Source: Emiliania huxleyi CCMP1516 (taxonomy: Eukaryota; Haptophyta; Isochrysidales; Noelaerhabdaceae). From it: a stretch of DNA of 64,000 nt. The position numbers were made by a program, and so were the translations under genes. The notes beneath the pieces were generated by a model. It searched no databases, had not been told where the DNA came from, and saw nothing but the letters and a program-made list of their open reading frames with translations. Within the stretch, counting starts at the first letter, position 1. Each line of letters opens with the position of its first letter. The stretch lies in NCBI RefSeq assembly GCF_000372725.1, contig NW_005201102.1, forward strand, positions 197,587 to 261,586, read 5' to 3'. Shown here piece by piece: positions 50,075 through 60,887 of this stretch.

Positions 50075-51832
50075 ATGAGCGGCGCCGCGAGCCCAACTCT
50101 GCCCCCTGGGGGGCTGCCCAAGCTGGCGGTTGGCGACCTGGGCTCGCTGCGCGCCTTCCTCTCCGGGCGGCGGACGCGCGGCACGTCGCCCACGGCCCAG
50201 CTCGACGCGCGGCACGACACCGAGAAGCAGGACACGCTGCTCACCTGGGCCGCTCGGCACGGGCAGGCCGAGGCGGTGCGGCTGCTGCTCGAGGGCGGCG
50301 CGAGCGTCGGGGCGACGACTGGCGGCGGCGCGTCCGCGCTGTATATCGCGTGCCAGAACGGCCACCTCGAGTGCGCCCAGCTGCTCCTCGAGGCTGGCGC
50401 GGCGGTCGACCAAGTCGTCCAGCAGAACGGCGCCACGCCGCTGCTCATCGCGAGCCAGAACGGCCACCTCGAGTGCGCCCGGCTGCTTCTCGAGGCCAGC
50501 GCGGCGGTCGGCCAAGCCAACACCAGAGGCGGCACGCCGCTGATCGCCGCGTGCTTCCAAGGCCACCTCGAGATCGCCAAGCTGCTGCGCGACGCGGGCG
50601 CTTTGATCAACCAAGCCAGGGACGACGGCGTCACACCGCTGTTCATTGCGTGCGAGAAAGGCCGCGTCGAGTGCGCCAGGCTCCTTCTCAAGGCGGGTGC
50701 GGCGATCGACCAAGCCGATGAGGACGGCACCACGCCGCTGAGCGCTGCGAGCCTGGCTGGCGAGGTCGACTGCGTTCGGCTGATGATCACCGCCGGCGCT
50801 GCGGTGAACCAAGCAGATTCTGACGGCCACACGCCGCTGTGCGTCGCGTGCCAGGAGGGGCACATCGAAGTCGCCCGGCTGCTCCTCGAGGCCAGCGCTT
50901 CGGTCGACCAAGCTCGCCACGATGGCATCACGCCGCTGTACATGGCGTGCCAGAACGGCCACCTCGAGATCGCCCGGCTGCTCCTCGAGGCCAGCGCTGC
51001 AGCCAACCAAGCAAATTCTAGCGGCTTCAATCCGCTGTTCGTCGCGTGCGGCAGGGGCCACCTCGAGATCGCCCGGCTGCTCCTCGAGGCCGGTGCGGCG
51101 GTCGGCCAAGCTGATGAGGACGGCACCACGCCGCTGTTCAAGGCGTGCGATAAGGGCCACCTCGAGATCGTCCGGCTGCTGCTCGAGGCCAGCGCGGCGG
51201 TCAACCAAGCCCATGTCAGTGGCGCCACGCCGCTGCTCAAGGCGTGCCAGAAGAGCCACGTCGAGATTGTCAAGCTGCTCCTCGAGGCTGGCGCAGTGGT
51301 CGACCAAGCCAGCGGCAACGGCGTCACGCCACTGATCATGGCGTGTCACGAGGGCCACCTCGAGGTCGCCAAGCTCCTCTCCTCCTACGGCGCCTCCCGC
51401 GCCGCTACGGCCCTCTGCACGCCCGAGGAGGCCGCAAACAGCGCAGGCCACGCCGACCTCGCCGCCTGGCTGGTCGCCAGCCGCGGCTGGACGCCGCTCG
51501 CGCACCTTGAGAGCCTCACCGCCGCCCGCGCGCTCTCCCTGCTGCGCAGCGGCGCAAGCCTGCACGAGGGCGAGCCGACGCCGCTGCAGCGCGCCGCGGG
51601 CGGCGAGGGCGAGGCGGCGGCGCTGATCCGGCGGGCGGCGGCGCCGTGGTCGCCGGCAAGCCACTCGCTCTTCCCCGCGGCGGCCCGCGCGCGGGCGGCG
51701 CTCCTCGTCGTCTCGCTCTACGAGATCCACGAGCGGTACCACCTCGACTCGGCAGGAGCCACGAACGGCATCGCGGCGCGCGACTTTGTCACGTGCGTGC
51801 TGCGCTTCGCGATCACGCGCGAGACGGAGTAG
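50075..51832 (+). CDS. Ankyrin-repeat protein
   Basis: Single exon, 585 residues. About twelve 33-residue ankyrin repeats from residue ~55 to ~455, with consensus DGxTPLxxACxxGHLEIARL followed by LLEAGAAVDQA. The high regularity implies recent internal duplication. The C-terminal 100 residues are non-repetitive, with TAARALSLLRSGASLHEGEP and a final helical ARAALLVVSLYEIHERYHLD. A protein-binding scaffold with no catalytic domain seen. It shares its promoter region with the helicase. Confidence 0.9.
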   Translation: MSGAASPTLPPGGLPKLAVGDLGSLRAFLSGRRTRGTSPTAQLDARHDTEKQDTLLTWAARHGQAEAVRLLLEGGASVGATTGGGASALYIACQNGHLECAQLLLEAGAAVDQVVQQNGATPLLIASQNGHLECARLLLEASAAVGQANTRGGTPLIAACFQGHLEIAKLLRDAGALINQARDDGVTPLFIACEKGRVECARLLLKAGAAIDQADEDGTTPLSAASLAGEVDCVRLMITAGAAVNQADSDGHTPLCVACQEGHIEVARLLLEASASVDQARHDGITPLYMACQNGHLEIARLLLEASAAANQANSSGFNPLFVACGRGHLEIARLLLEAGAAVGQADEDGTTPLFKACDKGHLEIVRLLLEASAAVNQAHVSGATPLLKACQKSHVEIVKLLLEAGAVVDQASGNGVTPLIMACHEGHLEVAKLLSSYGASRAATALCTPEEAANSAGHADLAAWLVASRGWTPLAHLESLTAARALSLLRSGASLHEGEPTPLQRAAGGEGEAAALIRRAAAPWSPASHSLFPAAARARAALLVVSLYEIHERYHLDSAGATNGIAARDFVTCVLRFAITRETE

Positions 51833-53128
51833 GGGAGCACTGTGGTGGCCCTGCTCTCACCTTGGAACCGCCGCGACGGTCCCTCTCCTGTTGTTTAAGA
51901 TAGTACTCGCAACTGGATCGGACTGCCGTCTCCGTTTATCTCGCAACGTTCCAACGTAACGTACATTCTGTCGAGATATGGTTGTTTGTGGCCACTAAAG
52001 TCTCTGCACCATGCCATACCCTTTCGCAGGCGGTCCGTTTTCTTTTATGTTTTAAGTGTTGCCCGCCGTCGCAGCGGACCTTCACATTACAAGGTCAGTA
52101 GCAGTCGTGACGCGTGTCAACCCCGCTTCCTCGCCACCACCACCACCATCGGGTCCCGCTGCCCCACCCAGCCGTCGGGGCTCACGTCGGCGACGCCCAC
52201 CTCTGCCCAGTCGGCCGAGTAGCGAAAGTGTGAGGTTAGTCAGAGGCTGCGCAGGCCGTCTCGTTTGCATGTTTGAAGAAAAAACGCTGATCCCACAACA
52301 TGTGCCAAAACGGCGGCTCCGGCCGCGGCACCTCTCGATGGGTTCCACTTTCTACGCACACCCACACGCACAGGGGCCGAGAGGGGGGGTCTCACGTACA
52401 TAGATCACATACCGAGGCAAGATCTCATACCCTCTCACGAGACACAGGCCCTAACCGCAAACACCGGGGAAGGGGCGCTTGGGAGCGGGGGCGGGGGCAT
52501 GGGCGGGGGCGGGGGCGGGGGCGGGGGCGCGCGCGCGCGAGGTGTGGGGACGCTGCCGTGCGCGCTGCGCGCGCACCACACACCACACGGAGGGAGAGAC
52601 GGCGAGGAGGCGGCGGCGGCGACGGCGGCGGCAGCGCGCGCGCGGCGCGCGCGACGGCGGGGGGGCGGAGCAGCGACCGCTGGCGCGGCCGCTGCTCCGT
52701 CTGTGCCAGACACGCGCGCTCTGCTTGCGCAGAGCGCGACAAGGCAAGGGCAAGCGTGGCGGCGCGGGACGCGCGGCGGCGGCGGCGAGCAGCCGAGCGC
52801 TCCGTGCGCGGTGTCCGGTGAGGCGGCCGGGCGAGGGCGCGGCGGGCGACGGGGCAAGGGATCAGCCCACACCCGGCGTCGCTTTTTGAGCGACGCCTGT
52901 GGTACGCCTGCGCAGGGGCCGCAGGGCGGTCAGTGGTGGGGCGAGGCAGTGCCGGCCGCGGGCCGGGTGCAAGGCGCCGGCCTCGGCGCCGCCTCGGCGC
53001 GCCGCACGGGCGCGGGGCGCCTCTGAGCGGGAGCCGAAGGTTTGCCGCGGTGGTGGGTGGTAGGTGGGGGTGAGTTGACTTTGCCGCAGAGGCCGTCTCT
53101 AGCTGTGAACAGCAAAACGAGACAGTAT
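51833..53128. other. Intergenic, low-complexity GC-rich stretch
   Basis: 52470-52900 is dominated by GGGGGCGGGGGC-type and GCGCGCGC tracts, giving long Arg/Ala/Gly frames on all sides that are not genes. No coding family seen. Confidence 0.55.
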
Positions 53129-53351
53129 TCCAGCACATGGGTAACGTGGACGGAGGGACTCGGTATCATCCGTAGGCGTCGCATTCTCGCGCAAGGGCCA
53201 CGCGCTCTCACAGACCGAACGTCCTCTCAAGGGAGCACCGGCGAGTCGTTACGACCCATTCGCGGTCATACGGCCGATCTGACCGACGCGGGGAATGGGA
53301 CCGGCCAATGGGCAATGGGGGCACCGCAGCGATGTTCGGGTAGAGGGTACT
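53129..53351 (+). repeat. Direct repeat A, left copy (LTR-like position)
   Basis: Closely similar to 54571-54812; begins CCAGCACATGGGTAACGTGG. The two copies lie on either side of the ORF 53576-54325. Further shared blocks (GGTTCGGCTCC, ACCCCCAAGGAGCGGGAACC) extend similarity towards both start codons. Confidence 0.9.
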
Positions 53352-53575
53352 TGGGCGTGACACGGGGGGTAACGGTTGATCTCCGTGCGATCTCCGAGGG
53401 TTCGGCTCCAGGGATCCCAGGGTGGCCCGCACTAATCGACCCCTGTTAAGTGACTCGTTCGCTTACCACCCACTGTGATTTTGTGTGAGCTCTGTGTCTT
53501 CCTTTGCCAACAACATACATGTGATACTACACCTACCCCCAAGGAGCGGGAACCCACAGTGGACGCGGATTCGAT

Positions 53576-54325
53576 ATGCCCACAGTGGTCGCGCTCGAGC
53601 GGGGCATGCCAGTCGATTTCTTCGGCGACTACCTTTACAACAAGGCCCACCACCGGCGGCCCCACGACGGCGTCCTCGCCGCCTGGGCGGACGCGATGCG
53701 CGCCCCGGCCAACGCGCCGGTCGTGCACGGTGACAAGGAGAAACCAGAGCTCACCCGGCAGTACAACGAGGGGTACAAGGTCGACCTCGCGGAACCCCAC
53801 GCTGGCCCGGGAGGATGCGAAGAGGTGAATGAAGTCAAGCTCTGGACGCCCCTCCTCAAGACCTCCTCGGCGGGCGTTGGCAACGCCTCGAGCGGCGGCA
53901 CGCCCGCCTCCGTTGGCCACTCCTACGCCTTCGGCAACACCGAAGAGAAGGCCCGCCGCCTAAACATGGGCTGCAAGGCGCGCGGGCAGCCCGGCCAACC
54001 CTTCGACCACAAGACCGGCCACGGCTACGTCAAGGCGCATCGCGGTTTCTACCACGACGCGATCTTTGTCAAGCGCAACAACTTCAACCTGCTGCTCCAC
54101 GAGACGTTCGGCGGCGGCTTCTCGCCCACCGCCGTTCTCAAGCTGCGCCGCCTCGCGCGCAAAGCCGCGCGCGGCAGCGTCGACCGCACGGCCTACTCGC
54201 CCAAGTACTCGCTTTCTTTTATGTCCCACCATGCAGAGCGCATCTCTCTCTCTGTTGTGCGAGGCGTGAACCGCGCCATTCGCTCTCACCTGGCAACCCT
54301 GTCTGCACGTCTCGCGCGCGCGTGA
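53576..54325 (+). CDS. Repeat-associated ORF, probable mobile-element protein
   Basis: 249 codons from ATG 53576 (MPTVVALERGMPVDFF). Conserved-looking core: YAFGNTEEKARRLNMGCKAR, GQPFDHKTGHGYVKAHRGFY, HDAIFVKRNNFNLLLHETFG. No integrase, reverse-transcriptase or transposase motif is recognised. Its last ~210 bp are copied almost exactly at 62081-62299, and the tail after its stop recurs at 13745-13796 and inverted at 62484-62595. With direct repeats on both sides, this suggests a multicopy, perhaps non-autonomous, element carrying a captured or element-specific gene. Confidence 0.5.
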   Translation: MPTVVALERGMPVDFFGDYLYNKAHHRRPHDGVLAAWADAMRAPANAPVVHGDKEKPELTRQYNEGYKVDLAEPHAGPGGCEEVNEVKLWTPLLKTSSAGVGNASSGGTPASVGHSYAFGNTEEKARRLNMGCKARGQPGQPFDHKTGHGYVKAHRGFYHDAIFVKRNNFNLLLHETFGGGFSPTAVLKLRRLARKAARGSVDRTAYSPKYSLSFMSHHAERISLSVVRGVNRAIRSHLATLSARLARA

Positions 54326-54395
54326 ACAGGGCTCCAGGCCCCAAATGACGTGTGAGTGTTAGAGTTGTTTGGTATTGCTAAAAATCTCTCTCTCT
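54326..54395 (+). repeat. Dispersed element tail (copy 2)
   Basis: GAACAGGGCTCCAGGCCCCA then GACGTGTGAGTGTTAGAGTT to a CT tract. Shared with 13745-13796 and, inverted, 62484-62595. Confidence 0.9.
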
Positions 54396-54570
54396 CAGCA
54401 CACTCAGCATACAACTTTGGAGCACCACGTCTCGATCTCACCCCTTACCCAAATGGGGTAGCTGCGACAGTTATACTGAGCAGGCGCGCTAGATACAACC
54501 ATTTCTTTTTTCTGTTAGATTACAAACATTAATAATGGCTCGGTCACTGATCGGACTCTTCGAGGCAATT

Positions 54571-54812
54571 GTATCCAGCACATGGGTAACGTGGACGGAG
54601 GGACTCGGTATCAAGATCCGTAGGCGTAGCATTCTCGCGCAAGGGCCACGCGCTCTCACAGACCGAACGTCCTCTCAAGGGAGCACCGGCGAGTCGTTAC
54701 GACCCATTCGCAAAGACAGGCGGTCATTGTACGGCCGATCTGACCGACGCGGGGAATGGGACCGGCCAATGGGCAATGGGGGCACCGCAGCGATGTTCGG
54801 GTAGAGGGTACT
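54571..54812 (+). repeat. Direct repeat A, right copy
   Basis: Copy of 53129-53351 with small indels (an extra AAGACAGGCGGTCATTG segment). It lies just upstream of the gene starting at 54916, so it may act as that gene's promoter. Confidence 0.9.
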
Positions 54813-54915
54813 GGAGGGGGGATACGGGAGCGTGTCACGATCTCCGAAGGTTCGGCTCCGCAGGGATCCCCTACCCCCAAGGAGCGGGAACCCACAGTAG
54901 TGGAGCGGTCTGTAT

Positions 54916-55795
54916 ATGCCAGCGCCTCGCGCAGTCTACCGGCCTCCGGCGGCCCGCAGCGCGGCCACCGCCGCCGGCGGCGGCGGCGGCAAGCAGGACG
55001 TGCACGACGCCGAACGCTCCGCCAACCGCGCCCGAAAGCTTGCGGCGCTCACCGGTGTCGACCGCGACGAGGCGGCGAGGTCCGCCTCTCCGCAGCGGCG
55101 GCCTGGCGACCAGGAGCAGGCCGGCGAGCCGCCTCGGCCGGCGTCGTCGCCTCCCGATGCCGCGCCTGCTGCTGCGGCGGATGCGCCGGCCACGGCGTCC
55201 GATGCTGCCGCATCGCCAGAGGCGGCAAGTCAGGAGCCGCCGCCACCGGACCAGGCGGCTCCGGCTGCGACGGGAGGCACGGCGGACGGAGTGGGCGGCA
55301 CGAAGGTCGGCAGCGGACGCCGCAGCACTCCGCAGCAGACCCGGGCGGCGGCGCGGGCAGAGAGGCCCACCTATGTCCCTCCGGCACGGGCGCGTGCGGC
55401 GGCGGCGGCGGCGGCCGAGGAGGAGAAGCGGCGCTCAGCGCTCGAGGCGGCGCGGCGCGAGGGGGCGGAGCGGCGAGCGAAAGAGCGGGCAGCCGAGGAC
55501 GAGGCGCGAGGCGCGGGGGAGGGGGTCGGGCGGGGCGGGCAGGGGCGAGTGGCGCGAGGAGAGGTGGGAAGGGGAGGGGAGGAGAGGAGAGGCCCGGGCC
55601 GGCGAGAGACGGGCGACGGCTGCACGCAACCGCCTCCCTCCAGCACACCGCCACCCCCTCTCCGCCTTCTCCCGCGATCGCACGGGACCCGCCCCCCCCC
55701 ACACCCACACTCCCCCCATCACCTGCATCCTCCCCACTCCCCACCGCGCAGGCGCGGGAGGCGCGCCGGCGAGCGCTCGCCGAGAGGAGAGAGAA

Positions 55796-55831
<36 letters not shown>

Positions 55832-57050
55832 AGCGGCGGCCGAGGAGGAGACACGGCTAGCGGCGCTCGAGGCGGCGCGGCGCGAGGGGGCGGAGCGGCG
55901 GGCTAAGGAGCGGGCGGGGGAGGAGTCCAAGCGCGCCGCTGCCCTCGCGCCAGTACCCTACCAAACCCGGTACCCAAACCCAATGACACGGAATAGGCGC
56001 GCCGCTGCCCTCGAGCGCGCGCGAGCGTCGCTGGAGCGGGTGAGCAGTTAGTTAGTACACAGTCGCTGGAGCGGGTGAGCAGTGCTGACCGCTGCTACTG
56101 ACCTCGCACCCTCTCTCGCACCCTCTCTCGCACCCTCTCTCGCACCCTCTCTCGCACCCTCTCTCGCACCCTCTCTCGCACCCTCTCTCGCACCCTCTCT
56201 CGCACCCTCTCTCGCACCCTCTCTCGCACCCTCTCTCGCACCCTCTCTCGCACCCTCTCTCGCACCCTCTCTCGCACCCTCTCTCGCACCCTCTCTCGCA
56301 CCCTCTCTCGCACCCTCTCTCGCACCCTCTCTCGCGCCCTCTCTCGCACCCTCTCTCGCACCCTCTCTCGCGCCCTCCCCGAGCCCCGCCCTTCTCTCTC
56401 CGCAGACGCGCGCCGAGGCGGCGGAGCACGACAGGCGCAGGGCCGACGCGGCGGCGACAGCCTTCCCTCTCCTGCCCGCCGGGCCGGCGCCGTCGCGCGC
56501 GCACGGTGCGGCGATGGCGGCGGAGGCGGAGGCGGCGGAGGCGGCGGAGGCGGAGGCGGCTGAGGCGGAGGAGGCGGCGGAGGAGAAGGAGGCGGAGGCG
56601 GAGGCGGAGGCGGAGGCGGAGGCGGAGGCGGAGGCGCAGGTGAGCTTGCCTGCGGCGCCGACTCCTCCGACGCAGCGCGTCAAGCCGAAGCCAATCTCAA
56701 ACTGCGGGCGCGCCGGCGGCGGGCGCGGGCGAGGTGCCGAGGAGGAGGGTGCGGAGCTGCCCCTCCCCTCGGGCGGGGTTCCGGCCCGGGCGGCGGCGGC
56801 GCCGACTGCGCAAGGTGCGTGGCTGCGTGGCAGGCCGGGCGGGGGAGGGACGGGCGACGGAGCAGAGGGGCCGGCGGCGCCGCACGAGGCGGTGGTGGCG
56901 GAGCCGCACGACCAAGAGGTGGCGAGCCGCTTCATCACCGCCAGCCTCTCGCTCGGCCGCGAGGATTCGCGGGCGACCCGTGCGGTGGCGCGCGAGAAGC
57001 GGCTGCTCGCTGAGGAGCGGAGGCGGCGAGAGGGGGGCTGCCCTTGGTGA
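54916..57050 (+). CDS. Ala/Glu/Arg-rich coiled-coil protein
   Basis: Exons 54916-55503, 55752-55930, 55997-56039, 56406-57050. The N-terminus contains ANRARKLAALTGVDRDEAAR, then a Pro/Ala spacer. Long charged single helices follow (EEEKRRSALEAARREGAERR; ERREKAAAAAA; AEEEKEAEAEAEAEAE). The C-terminal region has conserved-looking EVASRFITASLSLGREDSRA. Probably a cytoskeletal or flagellar scaffold (inference); no named domain. Exon 2 repeats the exon 1 motif ALEAARREGAERRAKERA, an internal gene duplication. All three introns carry exon duplications, and the third holds a 12-bp minisatellite. Confidence 0.6.
55504..55751 (+). other. Intron, GC-AG, 248 bp
   Basis: GCGCGAGGCGCG in the intron start resembles GCGCGGGAGGCGCG in the exon. 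Splicing joins AEDE to AREARRRALAERRE. Confidence 0.7.
55931..55996 (+). other. Intron, GC-AG, body shared with 9515-9578
   Basis: GCGCGCCGCTGCCCTCG is identical at intron and exon start. The body TACCAAACCCGGTACCCAAA...GGAATAG matches the 9515-9578 intron. Confidence 0.88.
56040..56405 (+). other. Intron, GT-AG, 366 bp with 12-bp minisatellite
   Basis: GTCGCTGGAGCGGGTGAGCA occurs twice at its 5' end. About 23 copies of CTCTCTCGCACC fill 56106-56375. Acceptor CTCTCCGCAG. Confidence 0.8.
56106..56375. repeat. 12-bp minisatellite CTCTCTCGCACC
   Basis: About 23 nearly perfect tandem copies inside the intron 56040-56405; rare variants have CGCGCC. Confidence 0.97.
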
Positions 57051-57402
57051 CACATGCGCATGCTGAGACATGAGAGAGCATGAGCGTAGGCAGGCCTGGC
57101 CTCCCCTGTACTGTCCTTCTACACACATGCAACGTATTTTAATCGACACAAAAGACTCTCTTGACGAGCGAGTACGAACGTCGACCGCGTCCGGCCTGAT
57201 GGTGAGGGGCTGAGCCGCGCTGCGCGCGCGTTTTGGCGGCGCAGGCCGCGGGCGAGGTGGGGGGGATTCGCCCCCGCAAGCCGCATGCGAGTACGTGTCC
57301 TGTTGAGAGGGGGGCTCTGAGGAAGGAGAGGAAGCTTCGAGTGAGCGTTCGAGAGGGGTGTATTGCACAACAGCGAATAGCGCCGGCCGCCTCCCGTGCG
57401 CC
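57051..57402. other. Short intergenic between convergent genes
   Basis: 350 bp between the coiled-coil gene stop and the chitinase gene stop; nothing further seen. Confidence 0.6.
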
Positions 57403-60400
57403 TCACGAGAGGAGCAGGGAGCGGCGGCGCGTCGGCAGCAGCGGGCTCAGCACGCCCCAGATGTGCTTGAAGTTCAGGCGCCGCTCTTCCCAGGCGTGGA
57501 TCTCGCCGTTGCCGCACGGATCGGCGCCGCCGACGCCCTCGAACGGCGCGTCGTGGCAGCCGCGGTTGACGACGCCGGACGCAAAGTCGACGAGGCTGTG
57601 GTCGCTCGGGTCCATCCCGTTGTCCACCCAGGCCTGGAGGACGTCGAGGTACCTTTCGCCGCGCACGTCGTACGGCTGCACGTCGTTCAGCCAGTAGAAG
57701 AGGCCCGAGAACCAGCGCAGCTCCGGGTACTCGGGCTGGCAGATCGCGCCCGGGTTGGCGCAAAAGTCGACGTCGGGGAAGAGGGCGTCCTTGCCGCGCT
57801 GCGCCGCCTTCTTGCCCGCAAAGTAGTTGAGCTTGCCAAAGTTGCACACGCCGGTCGTCTGGATGGCGCCGCGGCCCCACCAGCAGCACCCCTCCACGTC
57901 GGTCCGCGCCTCGCTGCCGACGTTCAGCTCGGGCAGGGCGGAGTTCTCGCAGCCGCCCGCGCAGCTCTGCCAGGAGCCGGCGCGCTGGTTGTCCTTGTCG
58001 AGGCAGCAGGTTCCGGACAGCAGGCAGTCCTCGCCCGTGCCCTGGTCGACGGAGCCAACCACGTACGACGGGTAGTCGGGCGCGCTGGCCAGCACCTCTG
58101 GCGGCACGCTCGCGGTGGACGCCGCCGGGCCAAAGTGAATACTGCCGCGCGCCATGCTCCCGAACGGCGCCGCCCACTCTTCGGCCTGGTTCCAGCTGGT
58201 CCCTTGGGTGGGGCACCATCCAGACACGTCCCACTTTGGCGCGTCTCGCACGAGCGACCGTGGCGCGCAGAAGAGGGGCGGCGGCGCGCCGTACCACTGC
58301 GCCGACGTCTGCGCCACCACCACCATCTCGAGGTCGACGGCGCACTGGACCTCCTCGGGCGGGACTGTCTCGCCCGTCTCGGGGTCGAGCACGCCGCCGG
58401 CGGGGCAGCTGTAGCTCTGGTAGCTCTGGCCGAGCTGGCCGCACGCCGCCGAGGCGGGGTAGATCTCGCCCGGCGAGCCGCCCTTGGCGCTCACCATGTC
58501 GAGGGCGCTCTGCTCGCTCCAGTTGTTCTCGTCGCAGGCGTCGTACTGGATCGTCTCCTGCATGGTCTGCGCCAGGAAGGCGGCGAGGTTGGCGAGGCCG
58601 ACGGCGTACTCGCTCGAGCCGGCGGCGCCGGAGATGAAGGTGCGCCCCGCCACGCCGCGCGTGGCCATCTTCTCGAGCGCGCCGACCATGTCGGCCCAAA
58701 AGTACTGCTCGCTGTCCTCCCAGCAGGCGCCCGCCGGCGACTCGATGTTGCAGCTCGCCTGCGCCGTCGTCTGGAGCTTGCGGAACGTGTACGCCGTCGT
58801 GGAGCGGAGGGCTTGCACGAGCGCCGAGGCGGCGCCGCCGTCGTTGCCATCGCCGGGCGACGGTGTCGGCGCCGGAGATGGGGAGGGCGATGGCGATGGC
58901 GATGGCGATGGCGATGGCGAGGGCGAGGGCGAGGGCGAGGGCGAGGGCGAGGGCGAGGGCGACGGCGACGGCGCGGGAGCGGTGCCGCCGGTGAGCTTGC
59001 TCAGGTAGCCCTGGTAGTTGGCCCTGCGCACCGCCGCGCCGGAGCCCGTCCAAGTGCCGGGGTAGGGCGCGCTGCAGCCGCTCTTGATGCAGTTCATCGC
59101 CGTGTCGATGCGGTGGTCCTGAAGGTAGTAGGGCGAGACGCTCATCATCCAGTAGGCGAGCGAGCCCGCCCAGAAGGTCTGGCCGTCGGTGCAGATCGAG
59201 TCGGGGTCGGCGCAGATGTCGATCTCGAGCCCAATCTCACGGAGCAAGGTGTTCGCCTTGGCGTAGTTGCAGTTCCAGGTCAGCTGTAGCGCGCCCTTGC
59301 CGTACCAGCAGCTGTCGCCGCTGTGCGGCCGCCCGTCCCAGTCGACGCACGTCACCTGCCCCGACGTGCCGCACGCGTCGGCGGGTAGCGAGCCCGTCTT
59401 GTCGAAGCTGTCCGCGGTCGGCACCGGCACTTGATAGCACGTCCCCCAGAGGGCGTCGCGGTAGTCCTCCGCGTTGCCGCCCGAGCAGACGCCCTGGCAC
59501 GGGTTGATGTACTCCTCGCAGGCCACGAAGTCTGCCGACTCCTGCGCGGCGTTGCCGAGGAAGGCGGCGAGCGTGAGGAGGTTGTTGCCGGCGTCGGCCT
59601 CCGCAAGGAAGGGGATGGCGGAGAAGCGGCCGTTCCACGCAACGACGACCTCGCAGAGGTCCTCCCACGTCGCTCGGGTCGACCCGAGGAGCAGATCCGT
59701 GTCCGGATCGAGCCCTTGCTCTTGGATGGCCGCGTGGATGCTCAGGCCGCTGCAGGCCGAGGACCCGGGGGAAGACGCGGGGGAGGGGCTGGGAGACGTG
59801 GACGGGCTAGGGGAGGGAGACGGCGACGGCGAGGGGCTGGGAGAGGGAGACGGCGACGGTGAGGGCGAGGGGCTTGGTCCCGGCCCGCCGCCCGGGCACT
59901 GCCACTTTGCCGGATCGATTGTGCACTGAAAGCACGCGCTCGACCCGCCGGGGCAGCCCGGGCAGACTTCCGACCACGTGCCGCAAACGGCGGGACCGGT
60001 CGGCGAGGGCGAGGGCGACGGCGACGGGGACGGGGATGGGGACGGAGACGGAGACGGGCTCGGCGAGGGCGACGGAGATGGCGAGCTGTCTCCGCCGCCT
60101 CCACTCCCGCCGCCGCACCGGCAGCAATTTTCGCCGATGACGTCGTGGTCGCAGTAGCCGCACATCGTTTCAAAGGGCCACCCGGGGCAGCTCGACTCGC
60201 CAAGGGCGGCACAAGTGGTTGATGCCCAGCCTCCGGTCAGCGGCATGTCAACGCACTGCCCCCCGCCGTTGCCCGCCGGTGGCGGCGAGGGCGGCGAGGG
60301 CGGCGGCGGTGGCGAGGGCGGCGGCGGCGGAGGGTCGGTCATAGCGCCGGTCGGCGGCTTGGGCGACGGCGGCGGAGGCGAGGGCGACGGTGAGGTCGAG

Positions 60401-60820
60401 GGCGAGGGCGGCGGTGAGGGCGACGACGCAGAGAAGGTGCAGCTCGCGATCGAGTCGGCGCCGCCGCAGGCCGAGCATGCACACGAGCACTCGTGCTTGA
60501 GCATGCCGCCCGGGTACTCCGGAGCCTCGGCGTCGCACGTGGGCGTCGCGGTACACGAGGCGCCGCACCAGGCGTCGCACTTTGCCTGGAAGGCGCCGCA
60601 CGCCTCCCGCTCCACCGAGCAGCTCAGCTCTTCAGTCGGGCCGCAGCCGGCGGCGGGGCCTCCGCTGCACTCGGGCGTGGCCCCGCAGTAGACGGTCTCG
60701 GCGCACCAAGACTGCCCGTCGCAGGCACCGCTGCCGTGGGCATCGCAATCGGCCCCAGTGTTGCACGGCACACACTCTCCGCCCCTCCAGTCGTTCCGGC
60801 ACCAGCCAATGTAGCCGCCA

Positions 60821-60887
<67 letters not shown>

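Noticed and set aside
52451..53026. Long Arg/Ala/Gly-rich frames on both strands
   Set aside because: They follow directly from GGGGGC and GCGC low-complexity DNA and are open in nearly all frames.
56095..56361. Repetitive protein (LAPSLAPS or RERVRERV)
   Set aside because: Translation of the 12-bp minisatellite; it lies between a good donor and acceptor and is intronic.
57358..59289. Long plus-strand frame opposite the chitinase
   Set aside because: Shadow of the strongly biased GH19/LPMO coding strand; no motif of its own.
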